From positions 1 to 64,000 of the forward strand of contig NZ_CANMRA010000024.1 in the NCBI RefSeq assembly GCF_947500125.1: DNA of 64,000 nt. The letters are read 5' to 3'. Under the pieces are notes generated by a model. The model saw only the letters and a list, made by a program, of their open reading frames with translations. It was not told the DNA's origin and searched no databases. Below, piece after piece: positions 11,448 to 20,413 of the stretch; position 1 is the first letter of the stretch; the number at the start of each line of letters is the position of its first letter. This DNA is from an uncultured Kocuria sp. Its GTDB lineage: Bacteria; Actinomycetota; Actinomycetes; Actinomycetales; Micrococcaceae. Position numbers and translations under genes: made by a program.

Positions 11448-12293
11448 TCAGGCCTCCAGGACGCCGCGCACGATCGAGTCCCCCGAGTGCGTCGGGTCGC
11501 CGTCGATCGGCTCGTTCGAGACGTCCACGACAGGGAACTCCCCAACGTCCAGGTTCTCGGGCAGCACGAACACGGCCTCGTCCCCGGCCATCACCCCGAG
11601 GCTGACCATCCGCTGCGCGTCGGGGGCGAGCAGCCAGACCTCCTTGAACCCGTCCACGTCGGCGGGGTCGGTCCGCACCACCAGCTGACGCGTCCCGTCC
11701 GGCCGCTCGTCCACCTCGGCCGAGCCGCGGGCGGTGTAGCCGGCCAGGGGCTCCAGCTCGGCGGTGGCCAGCACCGTGGGATCCGGCTCCAGGCCCAGCC
11801 GCTGCGCGCCCCAGACCGAGACGCCGCCCAGGACCAGGGCCGCGGCGGCGGCGGCCGCGGCCAGCGGGTACGGCACCCCGCGCCGGGGCCTGTTCCGGCG
11901 GGCATCGAGGTCGACGACGGTCGCCCCGCCGCGCCCTGCGCCGTCGCCGGCCGGCGTGCCGGTCCCGTGCCCCGTGGCGTCCTCGGGTGCGTCGTCCGAG
12001 GTGTCCTCCGCCGTGTCGTCCGGGGCGTCCTCGGGGGCGCAGTCCCGGGAGTCGGCGAGCGGGTCCGCCGCGACGTCGGCGGACAGGCCCAGCTCGGCGT
12101 GGATCGCGGCCCAGACCCCGGGGCCGGGGGCCGTCAGGGCAGGCTGCTCGGCCCGGCCGGCGCGCACGACGCGCTCCAGGGACGCGAGCTCGGCCGCGCA
12201 GTCCGGGCAGGCGGCGACATGCTGCTGGTCCTGGGGGTCGACGGCGTCACCCAGAGCCAGGAGCGTCAGCGTCTCCTCACTCAGGTGTGCCAT
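11448..12293 (-). CDS. Anti-sigma factor (RskA-like)
   Basis: Zinc-finger-like N-terminus (HVAACPDCAAELASLE), TM segment, C-terminal RskA-type domain. Confidence 0.85.
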   Translation of the reverse strand: MAHLSEETLTLLALGDAVDPQDQQHVAACPDCAAELASLERVVRAGRAEQPALTAPGPGVWAAIHAELGLSADVAADPLADSRDCAPEDAPDDTAEDTSDDAPEDATGHGTGTPAGDGAGRGGATVVDLDARRNRPRRGVPYPLAAAAAAAALVLGGVSVWGAQRLGLEPDPTVLATAELEPLAGYTARGSAEVDERPDGTRQLVVRTDPADVDGFKEVWLLAPDAQRMVSLGVMAGDEAVFVLPENLDVGEFPVVDVSNEPIDGDPTHSGDSIVRGVLEA

Positions 12294-12840
12294 GACCGTC
12301 TCCCAATCGTGTTCGTAGGTTCGTGAGGCCGCGCCTCAGGTGACTCTTGACCGTGCCGAGGGGCAGGTCCAGGTGCTGTGCGATCTGCTGGTGCGTGAGC
12401 TCCTCGTAGAAGGCCAGCGCCATGATCGTCGACTTCGGGGGCCCGAGCCGCTCGACCTCGGCCCGCACCACGAGCCGGTCCACCAGCAGGTCCGACTCCT
12501 CGTGCCGCGGCTCCCGGTCGGTGCGCACCGCGTCCGCCTGGCGCCGCTCCGCCTCGCGGCCGGCGGTCCGCGCGGCGTCGGCGATGCAGTTGCGCGCGAT
12601 GCCGATGAGCCAGGCGGGGGCCGAGGAGTGCTCGGGCCGGTAGCCGGAGCGGTACTTCCAGGCCCGGATGAAGACCTCCTGCACCACGTCGTCCGCGCCC
12701 GCGTCGTCGCGCAGGGCCCGGACGGCGAGACCCCGGATGACCCCGGCGCAGTGCCGGTACGCGGCACTCAGGGCCTGCTCGTCCCCCGCGGCGAACGCGG
12801 TGTCGAGCTCGGGTCCCCAGTCCGGGGGCGGCGTCGGCAT
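12277..12840 (-). CDS. ECF RNA polymerase sigma factor (SigK-like)
   Basis: Sigma region 2 (DDVVQEVFIRAWKY) and region 4 (EELTHQQIAQHLDLPLGTVKSHLRRGL); overlaps anti-sigma gene. Confidence 0.92.
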   Translation of the reverse strand: MPTPPPDWGPELDTAFAAGDEQALSAAYRHCAGVIRGLAVRALRDDAGADDVVQEVFIRAWKYRSGYRPEHSSAPAWLIGIARNCIADAARTAGREAERRQADAVRTDREPRHEESDLLVDRLVVRAEVERLGPPKSTIMALAFYEELTHQQIAQHLDLPLGTVKSHLRRGLTNLRTRLGDGHGTPE

Positions 12841-12969
12841 CGTGGGCGGGCTCCTCGTGGGCCGGAGGTCATGGTGGCGGGCGGTCGAGCGGGGTGCGGG
12901 CGTCCGCATCGTGCCCAGCCTAGTGGACACCGGCCATCCGGTCATGCGCCTCTCGCCTCCCTCCGCCGC

Positions 12970-13755
12970 TCAGGGCACCGGGACCGCCCGCAGCACCACG
13001 TTGTCCTCGTAGTCCCCGATCTCCTCGAGCCACTCCCCGCCGCACGTCACGAGGTGGAGCACCGGCTCGCCGGTCCGGCGGAACAGGTCCGCGTCCGCGA
13101 GGGACTTCTTGCGGACGTGCTGGACGGACTCGGTGCGGTAGCGCTGGACGCTGCCGTCCGCGCGCTCCACCCGGACCTCCGCCCCGACCGGCACGTCCTT
13201 CAGCTGCGCCATCGGCGTGACCTCGGTGAGGGTGTCGACGTGGCCTGCGACGACCGCGGCGCCCTCGTCCGCCCCGGGGGACGGACCGTACCGGTACCAG
13301 CCCAGCTCCACGTGGTTGTCCGGTATGGTCATGGCGCCGTTGTCCTCGACCCCCACCGGGACCACCGGCATGTCGATCGGCGATCCGTCCACGACCACCC
13401 GGACCGGTGCGGGGATCTTCTCGGCGGGCGCCTGGGTGGCGGGAGCCACCGGGATCTCCGCGGGGGCCGCGGTGGACTGCGCCGCGCCCCCCGCGGGGAC
13501 CGGACGGTCGGGGCCGGCGAGCGCCGGGACCGCGTCCTCGCCCGGGTAGGGCCCTGCCGCCAGGGAGTACGCGGTCGGCGACCCCCCGTTCTCCGGGAGA
13601 GCGGTGACGGCCGCTGCCGCGAGCAGGGACACCGAGGCGACCGCCCCGGCACCCACCGCCGCCAGACGACGACGGGTGCCGGGAGCTGTTGGTCCGGGTG
13701 CGCGGTGGGCCGCAGCCCGCCGCGCACCCGGACCGGGCCTGTCAGGACGGCTCAC
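12970..13755 (-). CDS. Class F sortase
   Basis: VVAGHVDT (catalytic His), LHLVTCGG (catalytic Cys), N-terminal TM. Confidence 0.9.
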   Translation of the reverse strand: MSRPDRPGPGARRAAAHRAPGPTAPGTRRRLAAVGAGAVASVSLLAAAAVTALPENGGSPTAYSLAAGPYPGEDAVPALAGPDRPVPAGGAAQSTAAPAEIPVAPATQAPAEKIPAPVRVVVDGSPIDMPVVPVGVEDNGAMTIPDNHVELGWYRYGPSPGADEGAAVVAGHVDTLTEVTPMAQLKDVPVGAEVRVERADGSVQRYRTESVQHVRKKSLADADLFRRTGEPVLHLVTCGGEWLEEIGDYEDNVVLRAVPVP

Positions 13756-14573
13756 TACCGGCGGTTCCCCGCGAGCACCCGGCGGGCGCCGTACGCCGCG
13801 CCGATCAGCCCGAGCGCACCGGCGGCCGCGAGGCCGGCGGTCAGCATCGTGCGCTGCTCCTGGGCCGCGAGACCGGACTGGCCGCCCGGCACGGCCTCGG
13901 GCGCCTGCTCCATGCCCTCCAGGGTCTGGACGGCGAGGGCCAGGTTCCCGGCCTCGAGGGAGCCCCACGCGTACACGATGTTGTGGGTGCCCTCGGCCAG
14001 CTCGAGGTCGGCCGGGCCGATGACCGGCTCGGTGGTGCCCGCGGCGGCCACGGACGCCGAGACCGTGCCCGCGTCGACCGGCAGGGTCTCCTCGTTCGGG
14101 TTCTCGAGCCCGGTGATGACCGGCTGGCCGCCCGCGAGGACGTCCACGGCCGGGGCCGCGGCCACGTGCCGCACGGTGAGGCGCGACTTCCCGGCCTCGA
14201 TCTCGGACATGTCGTTGGTGAACAGGGCGGCGGTGGGGTTGCCCTCGGCGTCCAGGTGGGCCGCGGCCGTGTAGCTCATCCCGGTCTGCAGGTCCGCGGT
14301 GACGGGCCCGATGATCGGCTCCGAGGCGTCGGCGGCGTCGGGGGCCGTGATGGCCAGGTCGTAGCTGCCGGCGGGCAGCTCCAGCGGTCCGGCCAGGGTG
14401 CCCGGCTCGAAGTCGTCGAGGGTCAGCTCGCCGTTGACGTACACGTCCACGACGGTGTCGGGCACGCCGTGGAGCACGGACAGCTCGGCGTGCTCGGCGG
14501 CGAACGCCGGGCTCATGCTGAGGGCACCGGCACCGAGGCCGAGGACTGCTGCGGCGGAAAGGGTCTTGCGCAT
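13755..14573 (-). CDS. DUF4397 domain-containing exported protein with C-terminal TM
   Basis: Signal peptide MRKTLSAAAVLGLGAGALSMSPAFA; two DUF4397-like repeats; C-terminal hydrophobic helix and basic tail. Confidence 0.85.
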   Translation of the reverse strand: MRKTLSAAAVLGLGAGALSMSPAFAAEHAELSVLHGVPDTVVDVYVNGELTLDDFEPGTLAGPLELPAGSYDLAITAPDAADASEPIIGPVTADLQTGMSYTAAAHLDAEGNPTAALFTNDMSEIEAGKSRLTVRHVAAAPAVDVLAGGQPVITGLENPNEETLPVDAGTVSASVAAAGTTEPVIGPADLELAEGTHNIVYAWGSLEAGNLALAVQTLEGMEQAPEAVPGGQSGLAAQEQRTMLTAGLAAAGALGLIGAAYGARRVLAGNRR

Positions 14574-14776
14574 GGTAACTGCTCCTTGAACGGGCTCCCT
14601 GGCGGAAGCGGAATCGACCTTGCACCCGTACTACCGGCGTGGACCCCTCCGTGGATGCAGCAGGTCACATTTTTTTCGGGAAGTTCTTCCGGGCCCGTTC
14701 CGCACCACAATGAAGAGGGCGGCGCCGCGGCTCGCGCGGCCCGCCGGAGCACCCCGTCGGATCTCCAGGAGGAACC

Positions 14777-15523
14777 GTGGACACCCAGCGCTTCACCGGC
14801 CGGACCGCCGTCGTGACCGGGGCGGGGTCGGGCATCGGGCGCGCCACCGCGCTGCGGCTGGCCGCCGAGGGCGCCACCGTGGTGGTGGTCGACCTGTCGG
14901 CGCGCCGGCTGGAGACCCTGGTGGCGGCGGAGCCCCGCCTGCCGCTCTTCCCCGTGGTCGCGGACCTCACGGACGAGGACGCGGTGGGCCGCGTGCTGGC
15001 CGCGGCCGAGGGGCGGCTCGACGTGCTGGTCAACAACGCCGGGATCATGGACCGCTTCGAGTCCGTCGCCGAGGTCGACGACGCGACGTGGGACCGGGTC
15101 TTCGCCGTCAACGTCGGCTCCGTGATGCGGCTGACCCGCGCGGCGATCCCGCTGCTGCGGGTCTCCGGCAGAGGGGCGATCGTCAACGTGGCGTCCGAGG
15201 CGTCGCTGCGCGGCTCCGCCGCGGGCGCGGCCTACACCGCCTCCAAGCACGCGGTGGCCGGGCTGACGAAGAGCACGGCCCTCATGCACGCGGCGGACGG
15301 CATCCGCACCAACGCGGTGGCCCCGGGGGCGACCGCCACGGCGATCGAGGCGCCCATGGGCTCGGACCTGTTCCCGGGCCGGATGGCGGCGTTCATGCAG
15401 AACATCCCCTACACGGCCACTGCGGAGCAGGTGGCCGCCGTGATCGTCTTCCTCGCGAGCGACGACGCCTCCAATGTCAACGGCGTGATCATGCCCTCGG
15501 ACGGGGGCTGGTCCGCCGTGTGA
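14777..15523 (+). CDS. SDR family oxidoreductase
   Basis: TGAGSGIGRATALRLA, NNAG, YTASKHA. Confidence 0.93.
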   Translation: MDTQRFTGRTAVVTGAGSGIGRATALRLAAEGATVVVVDLSARRLETLVAAEPRLPLFPVVADLTDEDAVGRVLAAAEGRLDVLVNNAGIMDRFESVAEVDDATWDRVFAVNVGSVMRLTRAAIPLLRVSGRGAIVNVASEASLRGSAAGAAYTASKHAVAGLTKSTALMHAADGIRTNAVAPGATATAIEAPMGSDLFPGRMAAFMQNIPYTATAEQVAAVIVFLASDDASNVNGVIMPSDGGWSAV

Positions 15524-15562
15524 CGCCCGCGCGAGGGCGTGCGCCCTCGCGCGAGCCCCGGC

Positions 15563-15781
15563 TCACTCCTCCTCGAGCGTGGACGTCTCCTGCGGCTCGT
15601 CGAGGACGACCTCCTGGTCCTGCTCCACGAGGTCGTCGGGATTCGCCTCGAGGGAGGACGCCTCCGAGCGGTCGTGCTCGTGCGCCGGAGCCTCGTCGTC
15701 CTGGTCGTCCAGCTCCGGCCGCTCGGCGTCCATCGACTGCTCGAGCCGGTCGGCCTCGTCGTACTCGGGGACGTCGCTCAT
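15563..15781 (-). CDS. Small highly acidic hypothetical protein (72 aa)
   Basis: MSDVPEYDEADRLEQSMDAERPELDDQDDEAP... Confidence 0.6.
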   Translation of the reverse strand: MSDVPEYDEADRLEQSMDAERPELDDQDDEAPAHEHDRSEASSLEANPDDLVEQDQEVVLDEPQETSTLEEE

Positions 15782-15941
15782 GCCTGCCTCCTGCGTCGTG
15801 GGACCAACGGGACCACCGGTCGCGCGACCGGTCGTGTGCCTCCGACCCTACTCGTTCGGCCGTCTGTTCCCAGCCCCCTGACGGTCGGATAACGTGGTCT
15901 GTACCACAGGAAGCACCGCTCAACAGCAGGAGTTGTCCACC

Positions 15942-17072
15942 ATGACGAGCCGATTCCACCGCTACGCCGAACTGTTCAAGAGCAAGGGCCCCTGGTGCAC
16001 CGTCTACACGGACATCAGCACGGGGACCGTCGACTCGTTGCACGCCATCGACGTCCTTCCCGAGAACATCTGCCGAGAGCTGGAGCGCCAGGGCGCGAGC
16101 AAGGCCGACCTCACCGCCGTGGAGGCCGCCGTGCGGCCGGCCGAGGGCGTGCCGGACCCGGTGTGCCGGTACCTGCTGGTGCGGGGCGGCACCGTGGAGA
16201 TCGACGAGGTCCTTCCCGGCCCCCGCGCCGGCCGCGGTGTCATCCAGGTGGAGGAGGTCCCCGACCTCACTCCCCTGTTCCGCCACCGCCCGGACGACTT
16301 CCCCTACGTGGTCGCCGAGGTGGGCCGGGACGGCGGCGAGATCTGCCTGCAGTACGCCAGCCGTGTCCGTGCCACGGACGAGCAGCAGATCGAGGGCGAG
16401 ACCGAGCACCTGAAGAAGTTCCCCGGCGGCGGCTGGTCGCAGGGACGCTGGCAGCGGCACACCGAGGACGTGTGGCGGCGCAACACCGAGCAGGTGGCCG
16501 ACCAGATCGACAAAGTCGTCGCCGAGAGCGGGGCGCAGCTCGTGGTCCTGGCGGGGGACATGCGGGCCCGGGGTCTGGTCGAGGAGCAGCTGTCCAAGGC
16601 GAGCCGGGCGATGCTGAGCGTCGTCGACGCGAACACCCGCGCAGAGGGCAGCCAGTCCGCCGACTTCGACCACCAGGTCGAGGACCGCGTGGCGGAGGTC
16701 GTGGCCCACCGCCAGCAGGAGCTGCTCGAGCGGCTCGCGGAGCAGCAGGGGCGGCCCGATCCCACCGCCGTCTCGGGGATGGGACCCGTCGTCTCGGCCC
16801 TGCAGCAGGCGCAGGCGGAGACGCTGCTCATCGACGACACCCACCTGGACACGGAGCAGGAGCTCATCGCCCTGGACGCCGAGCCGTGGATCGCCGTGCA
16901 GGAGTCGGAGGCCGTGGGCGCCGGCGTGCTCGGCCGGGTCTCCGCCGACGCCGCGCTGGTGCGCGCCGCCGTGCTGACCGACGCCCGCCCCGTCTTCGTG
17001 CCGCCGGGGGCGCTGCCCCACGGCACGGACGTGGCGGCCCTGCTGCGCTGGGGCGCCACGCCGGCGTCCTGA
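15942..17072 (+). CDS. baeRF/Vms1-like release-factor-fold protein (Rv2629-type)
   Basis: KKFPGGGWSQGRWQRHTEDVWRRNTEQVADQIDK and LLIDDTHLD typical of the bacterial eRF1-like family. Confidence 0.75.
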   Translation: MTSRFHRYAELFKSKGPWCTVYTDISTGTVDSLHAIDVLPENICRELERQGASKADLTAVEAAVRPAEGVPDPVCRYLLVRGGTVEIDEVLPGPRAGRGVIQVEEVPDLTPLFRHRPDDFPYVVAEVGRDGGEICLQYASRVRATDEQQIEGETEHLKKFPGGGWSQGRWQRHTEDVWRRNTEQVADQIDKVVAESGAQLVVLAGDMRARGLVEEQLSKASRAMLSVVDANTRAEGSQSADFDHQVEDRVAEVVAHRQQELLERLAEQQGRPDPTAVSGMGPVVSALQQAQAETLLIDDTHLDTEQELIALDAEPWIAVQESEAVGAGVLGRVSADAALVRAAVLTDARPVFVPPGALPHGTDVAALLRWGATPAS

Positions 17073-17080
17073 CCAGGACC

Positions 17081-17118
17081 GGACGAGGGGCCCCCGCCGG
17101 CGCGGGGGCCCCTCGTCC
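17081..17118. terminator. Terminator-like hairpin
   Basis: GGACGAGGGGCCCCCGC / GCGGGGGCCCCTCGTCC, 17-bp perfect stem, 4-nt loop. Confidence 0.85.
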
Positions 17119-17199
17119 GTGCCCGGCCCCGGAGCGGGCACCGTGGCGCCGGCAGGGCTCCGGGGTCACGGCCCCCGGTTCAGGTACAGGGGCCGTGGC

Positions 17200-18618
17200 T
17201 CAGGAGATCAGTTCGCGGGCCGGAGTGTCCGCGGCGGAGGGCTTGCCCGCGTAGGCGCCGCGGTACGCGGCGGCCGGGTGGGTGCCGAGCACCTTGGTCT
17301 GCCCGGCGCCGTAGAGGTTCTCGCGCAGCGTGGTGCCCTCGTACCCGGTCCGGTAGCGGCCGCGCTTCTGCAGCTCCGGCACGACCCACTCCACGAAGTC
17401 CTCGAACGAGCCCGGGGACACGTGGTAGGCGAGGTTGATGCCGTCCAGTCCGCCGTCGTCGATCCACCGCTCGAGCTCGTCGGCCACGGTCTGCGGGGAG
17501 CCGACGATCGGCACGCCCATGCCGCCCATCGAGATGTGCTTGGCGACCTCCTTGACCGTCCACTTCTTGTGCGGGTCCGCCGTGGTGAAGGGGGTGAGGA
17601 AGGACTGGATCGAGTCGGTCTTGATGTACTCCAGCACGTCGTTCTCGTCGTAGCGGCCCAGGTCCACCCCGGACCAGCCGCCCACGAGGCCCAGCGCGCC
17701 GTCGGTGTCCGCGTACCGCTCGTAGTCGCGGCGCTTCTGCTCGGCCTTCGCGTCGGTCTCGTCGACGATCACGTGCAGCATGGCGAAGATCTTGAGGTCG
17801 TCCCGGCCCCGGCCCTGGGCCTCGGCCTCGTCGCGCAGCTTGTCGGTGACCACGCGGGTGAGGTCCGGGCGGATGCCGCCCACGAACACCGCCTCGGCGT
17901 GGCGGCCGGCGAACGCGCGCCCGCGGGACGAGGCCCCGGCCTGGAAGATCAGCGGCGTGCGCTGCGGGGAGGGCTCGGTCAGCCCGATGCCCGGGACGTC
18001 GAAGTACTTGCCGTGGTGCTGGATGGGGTGGACGAGTGCCGGGTCGGCGAAGACCCCGTTGACCCGGTCGCGCTTGACCGCGCCGTCCTCCCACGAGCCC
18101 TCCCAGAGCTTGTAGCAGACCTCCATGAACTCCTCGGCGATCTCGTAGCGCTCGTCGTGGGAGATCTGCTCCGTCAGCCCGTGGTTCTCGGCCGCGGACT
18201 TCAGGTAGGACGTGACCACGTTGAAGCCCATCCGGCCCTTCGTCAGGTGGTCCAGGGTCGCGAACTTCCGGGCCAGCGGGTACGGCTGCTCGTAGGTGAT
18301 CGCGCTGGTCACGCCGAAGCCGAGGTGCTTCGTCACGGCCGCCATCGCGGAGATCTGCATGAAGGGGTCGTTGACCGGGATCTGGGTGGCGTCCCGGATC
18401 ACCGGGGCCGCGGAGTTCTGGTAGACGTCGTAGTAGCCGACGACGTCCGCGAGGAACAGCGCGTCGAAGAGCCCCTTCTCCAGGACCTGGGCGACGTCCG
18501 TCCAGTACTCGAGGGTGTTGTACTCGTCCGCCCGGGAGCGGGGGTGCTTCCACAGGCCGGGGGCCTGGTGGCCCACGCAGGTCATGTCGAAGGCGTTCAG
18601 GGCGATGCGCTTGCTCAT
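17200..18618 (-). CDS. LLM class flavin-dependent monooxygenase (NtaA/SnaA/DszA family)
   Basis: MSKRIALNAFDMTCVGHQAPGLWKHPRSRADEYNTLEYWTDVAQ; 472 aa. Confidence 0.92.
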   Translation of the reverse strand: MSKRIALNAFDMTCVGHQAPGLWKHPRSRADEYNTLEYWTDVAQVLEKGLFDALFLADVVGYYDVYQNSAAPVIRDATQIPVNDPFMQISAMAAVTKHLGFGVTSAITYEQPYPLARKFATLDHLTKGRMGFNVVTSYLKSAAENHGLTEQISHDERYEIAEEFMEVCYKLWEGSWEDGAVKRDRVNGVFADPALVHPIQHHGKYFDVPGIGLTEPSPQRTPLIFQAGASSRGRAFAGRHAEAVFVGGIRPDLTRVVTDKLRDEAEAQGRGRDDLKIFAMLHVIVDETDAKAEQKRRDYERYADTDGALGLVGGWSGVDLGRYDENDVLEYIKTDSIQSFLTPFTTADPHKKWTVKEVAKHISMGGMGVPIVGSPQTVADELERWIDDGGLDGINLAYHVSPGSFEDFVEWVVPELQKRGRYRTGYEGTTLRENLYGAGQTKVLGTHPAAAYRGAYAGKPSAADTPARELIS

Positions 18619-18694
18619 GGGTGTTCCTCCCGGGTCGATGCCGACCCGCGCCCGTGCGTCGTGGAGACCTGCTCGCGGGTCCGACGCACTGCTG

Positions 18695-18815
18695 GGCGCC
18701 GTACTTGCCGCGGAGCGTGTGCACCCGCGGCCCGATGTTCATCTGGGGCACCCCGCTACGGGAGAGGGTTGCCGCCCGACCAGCCAGAGCTTCGCGTCGG
18801 GACTCGTCATCGTCG
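18695..18815 (-). promoter_or_regulatory. SAM-IV riboswitch (boundaries approximate)
   Basis: Minus strand GATGACGAGTCCCGACGCGAAGCTCTGGCTGGTCGGGCGGCAACCCTC...GCGGGGTGCCCCAGATGAACATCGGG...CCGCGGCAAGTACGG resembles the SAM-IV core. Confidence 0.8.
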
Positions 18816-18894
18816 TCGGGGAACAGCTTAGCGGGTCGCCCCGGACCCGGCGCAAGCCTGTCCGCCCAGGCCGGTGCCGGCCCGGGCGGGCGGC

Positions 18895-19359
18895 TCAGGC
18901 GGGCGGGGCGAGCGGCGGGGTGCGGCTCGGGTCCAGGGTCCAGCCCCTCCGGAGCAGGGCGCGGAGCTCGATCAGGGGGCAGGTGTCCATGACCACGTCG
19001 AGGCCGGCCCGCTCCGCCCGGGCGGCCGCGTCCTCGTCGACGACGCCCAGCTGCAGCCACACCGCCGCGGCGCCCGCGGCGATGGCCTGGTCCACGACCG
19101 CACCCACGCGGCGGGAGTTGACGAAGCAGTCCACCACGTCGATCGGTCCCGGGACCTCGGCGAGCGTGCGGAAGCCGGGCTCACCGTGCACCGGCTCGCC
19201 CTTCGGGTTCACCGGGACGATCGTCATGCCGAGGTCGTCCCGGATCTGCTTCGCGACCGAGTGCGCCGGACGGGTCGTGGTGCCGGTCAGTCCCACCACG
19301 GCCCACCGGCCGGGCCGGGTCATGAGGCGCTCGATGACGGCGGGGTCGTTGCGGGTCAT
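18895..19359 (-). CDS. CoA-binding domain protein (YccU-like)
   Basis: WAVVGLTGTTTRPAHSVAKQIRDDLGMTIVPVNPKGE ... AVWLQLGVVDEDAA. Confidence 0.9.
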   Translation of the reverse strand: MTRNDPAVIERLMTRPGRWAVVGLTGTTTRPAHSVAKQIRDDLGMTIVPVNPKGEPVHGEPGFRTLAEVPGPIDVVDCFVNSRRVGAVVDQAIAAGAAAVWLQLGVVDEDAAARAERAGLDVVMDTCPLIELRALLRRGWTLDPSRTPPLAPPA

Positions 19360-19422
19360 GGCACCAGCCTGGCACGGACCCCGTTCCTCCGCACGGCCCC
19401 TCCCCCCTTCCGCCCCGAAGTC

Positions 19423-19462
19423 GCACGTGTCGGCGACCTCGGGCGAGGTCGCCGACACGTGC
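19423..19462. terminator. 18-bp perfect hairpin, 4-nt loop
   Basis: GCACGTGTCGGCGACCTC GGGC GAGGTCGCCGACACGTGC. Confidence 0.75.
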
Positions 19463-19516
19463 AACGTCGCGGGAAGAAAGCGTCACGGGAAGAAACAGCG
19501 GAGAGAGAGCAGAGGG

Positions 19517-20197
19517 TCAGGAGAAGAGGGGCAGGAGGTCCGCGTGCGCACCCAGCTCCGCGCGCTCCTGGGCGGTCAGCTCCGCCCGGCCGGTGCCCAC
19601 GCGCGCGAAGTGCTCGTCGCTCCAGTGCTCGAGCGGTTCCCGCTCCCACAGGTCGGTGAGGACCCGGCGGACCTCGGCGAGCCCGTCCACGGCGGGGCCC
19701 GGGGAGCCGTCCAGGTGCTGGATCAGGTCCAGGTGGTGCACCGTGGCCTCCACCGTGAGGGTGCTCAGCAGGTCCTCGACGCGCAGCACGTGCCCCTCGG
19801 TGCGGACCGCACCGCCGCCGCCGCAGTGCTGCGCCGCGTGCACGAGGGCCCGGGAGGTCTCACGGTAGAGCTCGCGCACCGGCTCCCAGTCCAGGACCAT
19901 GGACGCGGCCACGCGGGCGCGGCGCCGCTCCTCGGCCGCCTCCACGGGGTCGCCGCCCCAGTCCGTCCAGTAGGTCGCGGCGTCCCGGTCGGGGCGGGCG
20001 GTCGTGGGCGTGTGCAGGGCGACCAGCCCCCGCAGCGCGTCCGTCGTGCAGTGATGGGTGAGGTCCCGGACCGACCACCCCGTGCACCCCGTGGCGGCCC
20101 AGGAGTCGTCGTCGCCGAGCCCGTCGAGGACCGCGCCGAACGCCGCGCAGGCGTCGCGCACCAGGTCCGCCCGGGCCGGGGGTCTGCGGCTCGTCAT
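19517..20197 (-). CDS. DinB-like/mycothiol-dependent maleylpyruvate isomerase N-terminal domain protein
   Basis: TGCTGWSVRDLTHHCTTDALRG... TVEATVHHLDLIQHL. Confidence 0.75.
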   Translation of the reverse strand: MTSRRPPARADLVRDACAAFGAVLDGLGDDDSWAATGCTGWSVRDLTHHCTTDALRGLVALHTPTTARPDRDAATYWTDWGGDPVEAAEERRRARVAASMVLDWEPVRELYRETSRALVHAAQHCGGGGAVRTEGHVLRVEDLLSTLTVEATVHHLDLIQHLDGSPGPAVDGLAEVRRVLTDLWEREPLEHWSDEHFARVGTGRAELTAQERAELGAHADLLPLFS

Positions 20198-20305
20198 GGG
20201 TCCATGGTGAGGCACGAAGGGCTCCCGTGCCACCGATGTGTCGCCACGACCGCGGATGCGACGGATTTGCCAGGGAACAGGCCGAGGACGTTCAATGGGC
20301 GCGTA

Positions 20306-20406
20306 ACCATCCGGAGCGGCTGAGAGACCTGGCTCGTCGACGTCGCAGCAACCGGCACGGATCCGTCTGATCCTCCGTGCGAGGTGCTAATGCCAGGACC
20401 GATGGA
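20306..20406 (+). promoter_or_regulatory. SAM-I (S-box) riboswitch upstream of ssuBAC-like operon
   Basis: ACCATCCGGAGCGGCTGAGAGACCTGGCTCGTCGACGTCGCAGCAACC...GAGGTGCTAATGCCAGGACCGATGG; P1 arms CCATC/GATGG. Confidence 0.88.
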
Positions 20407-20413
20407 GTTGATC

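Noticed and set aside
19517-20197. Possible toxin or defence gene
   Set aside because: DinB/mycothiol-transferase-like pattern is common housekeeping content in Actinobacteria and no partner supports a defence role
20384-20413. Upstream ATG start (MLMPGPMELI) for the ssuB-like gene
   Set aside because: It lies inside the 3' part of the S-box aptamer; the ATG at 20414 is more plausible
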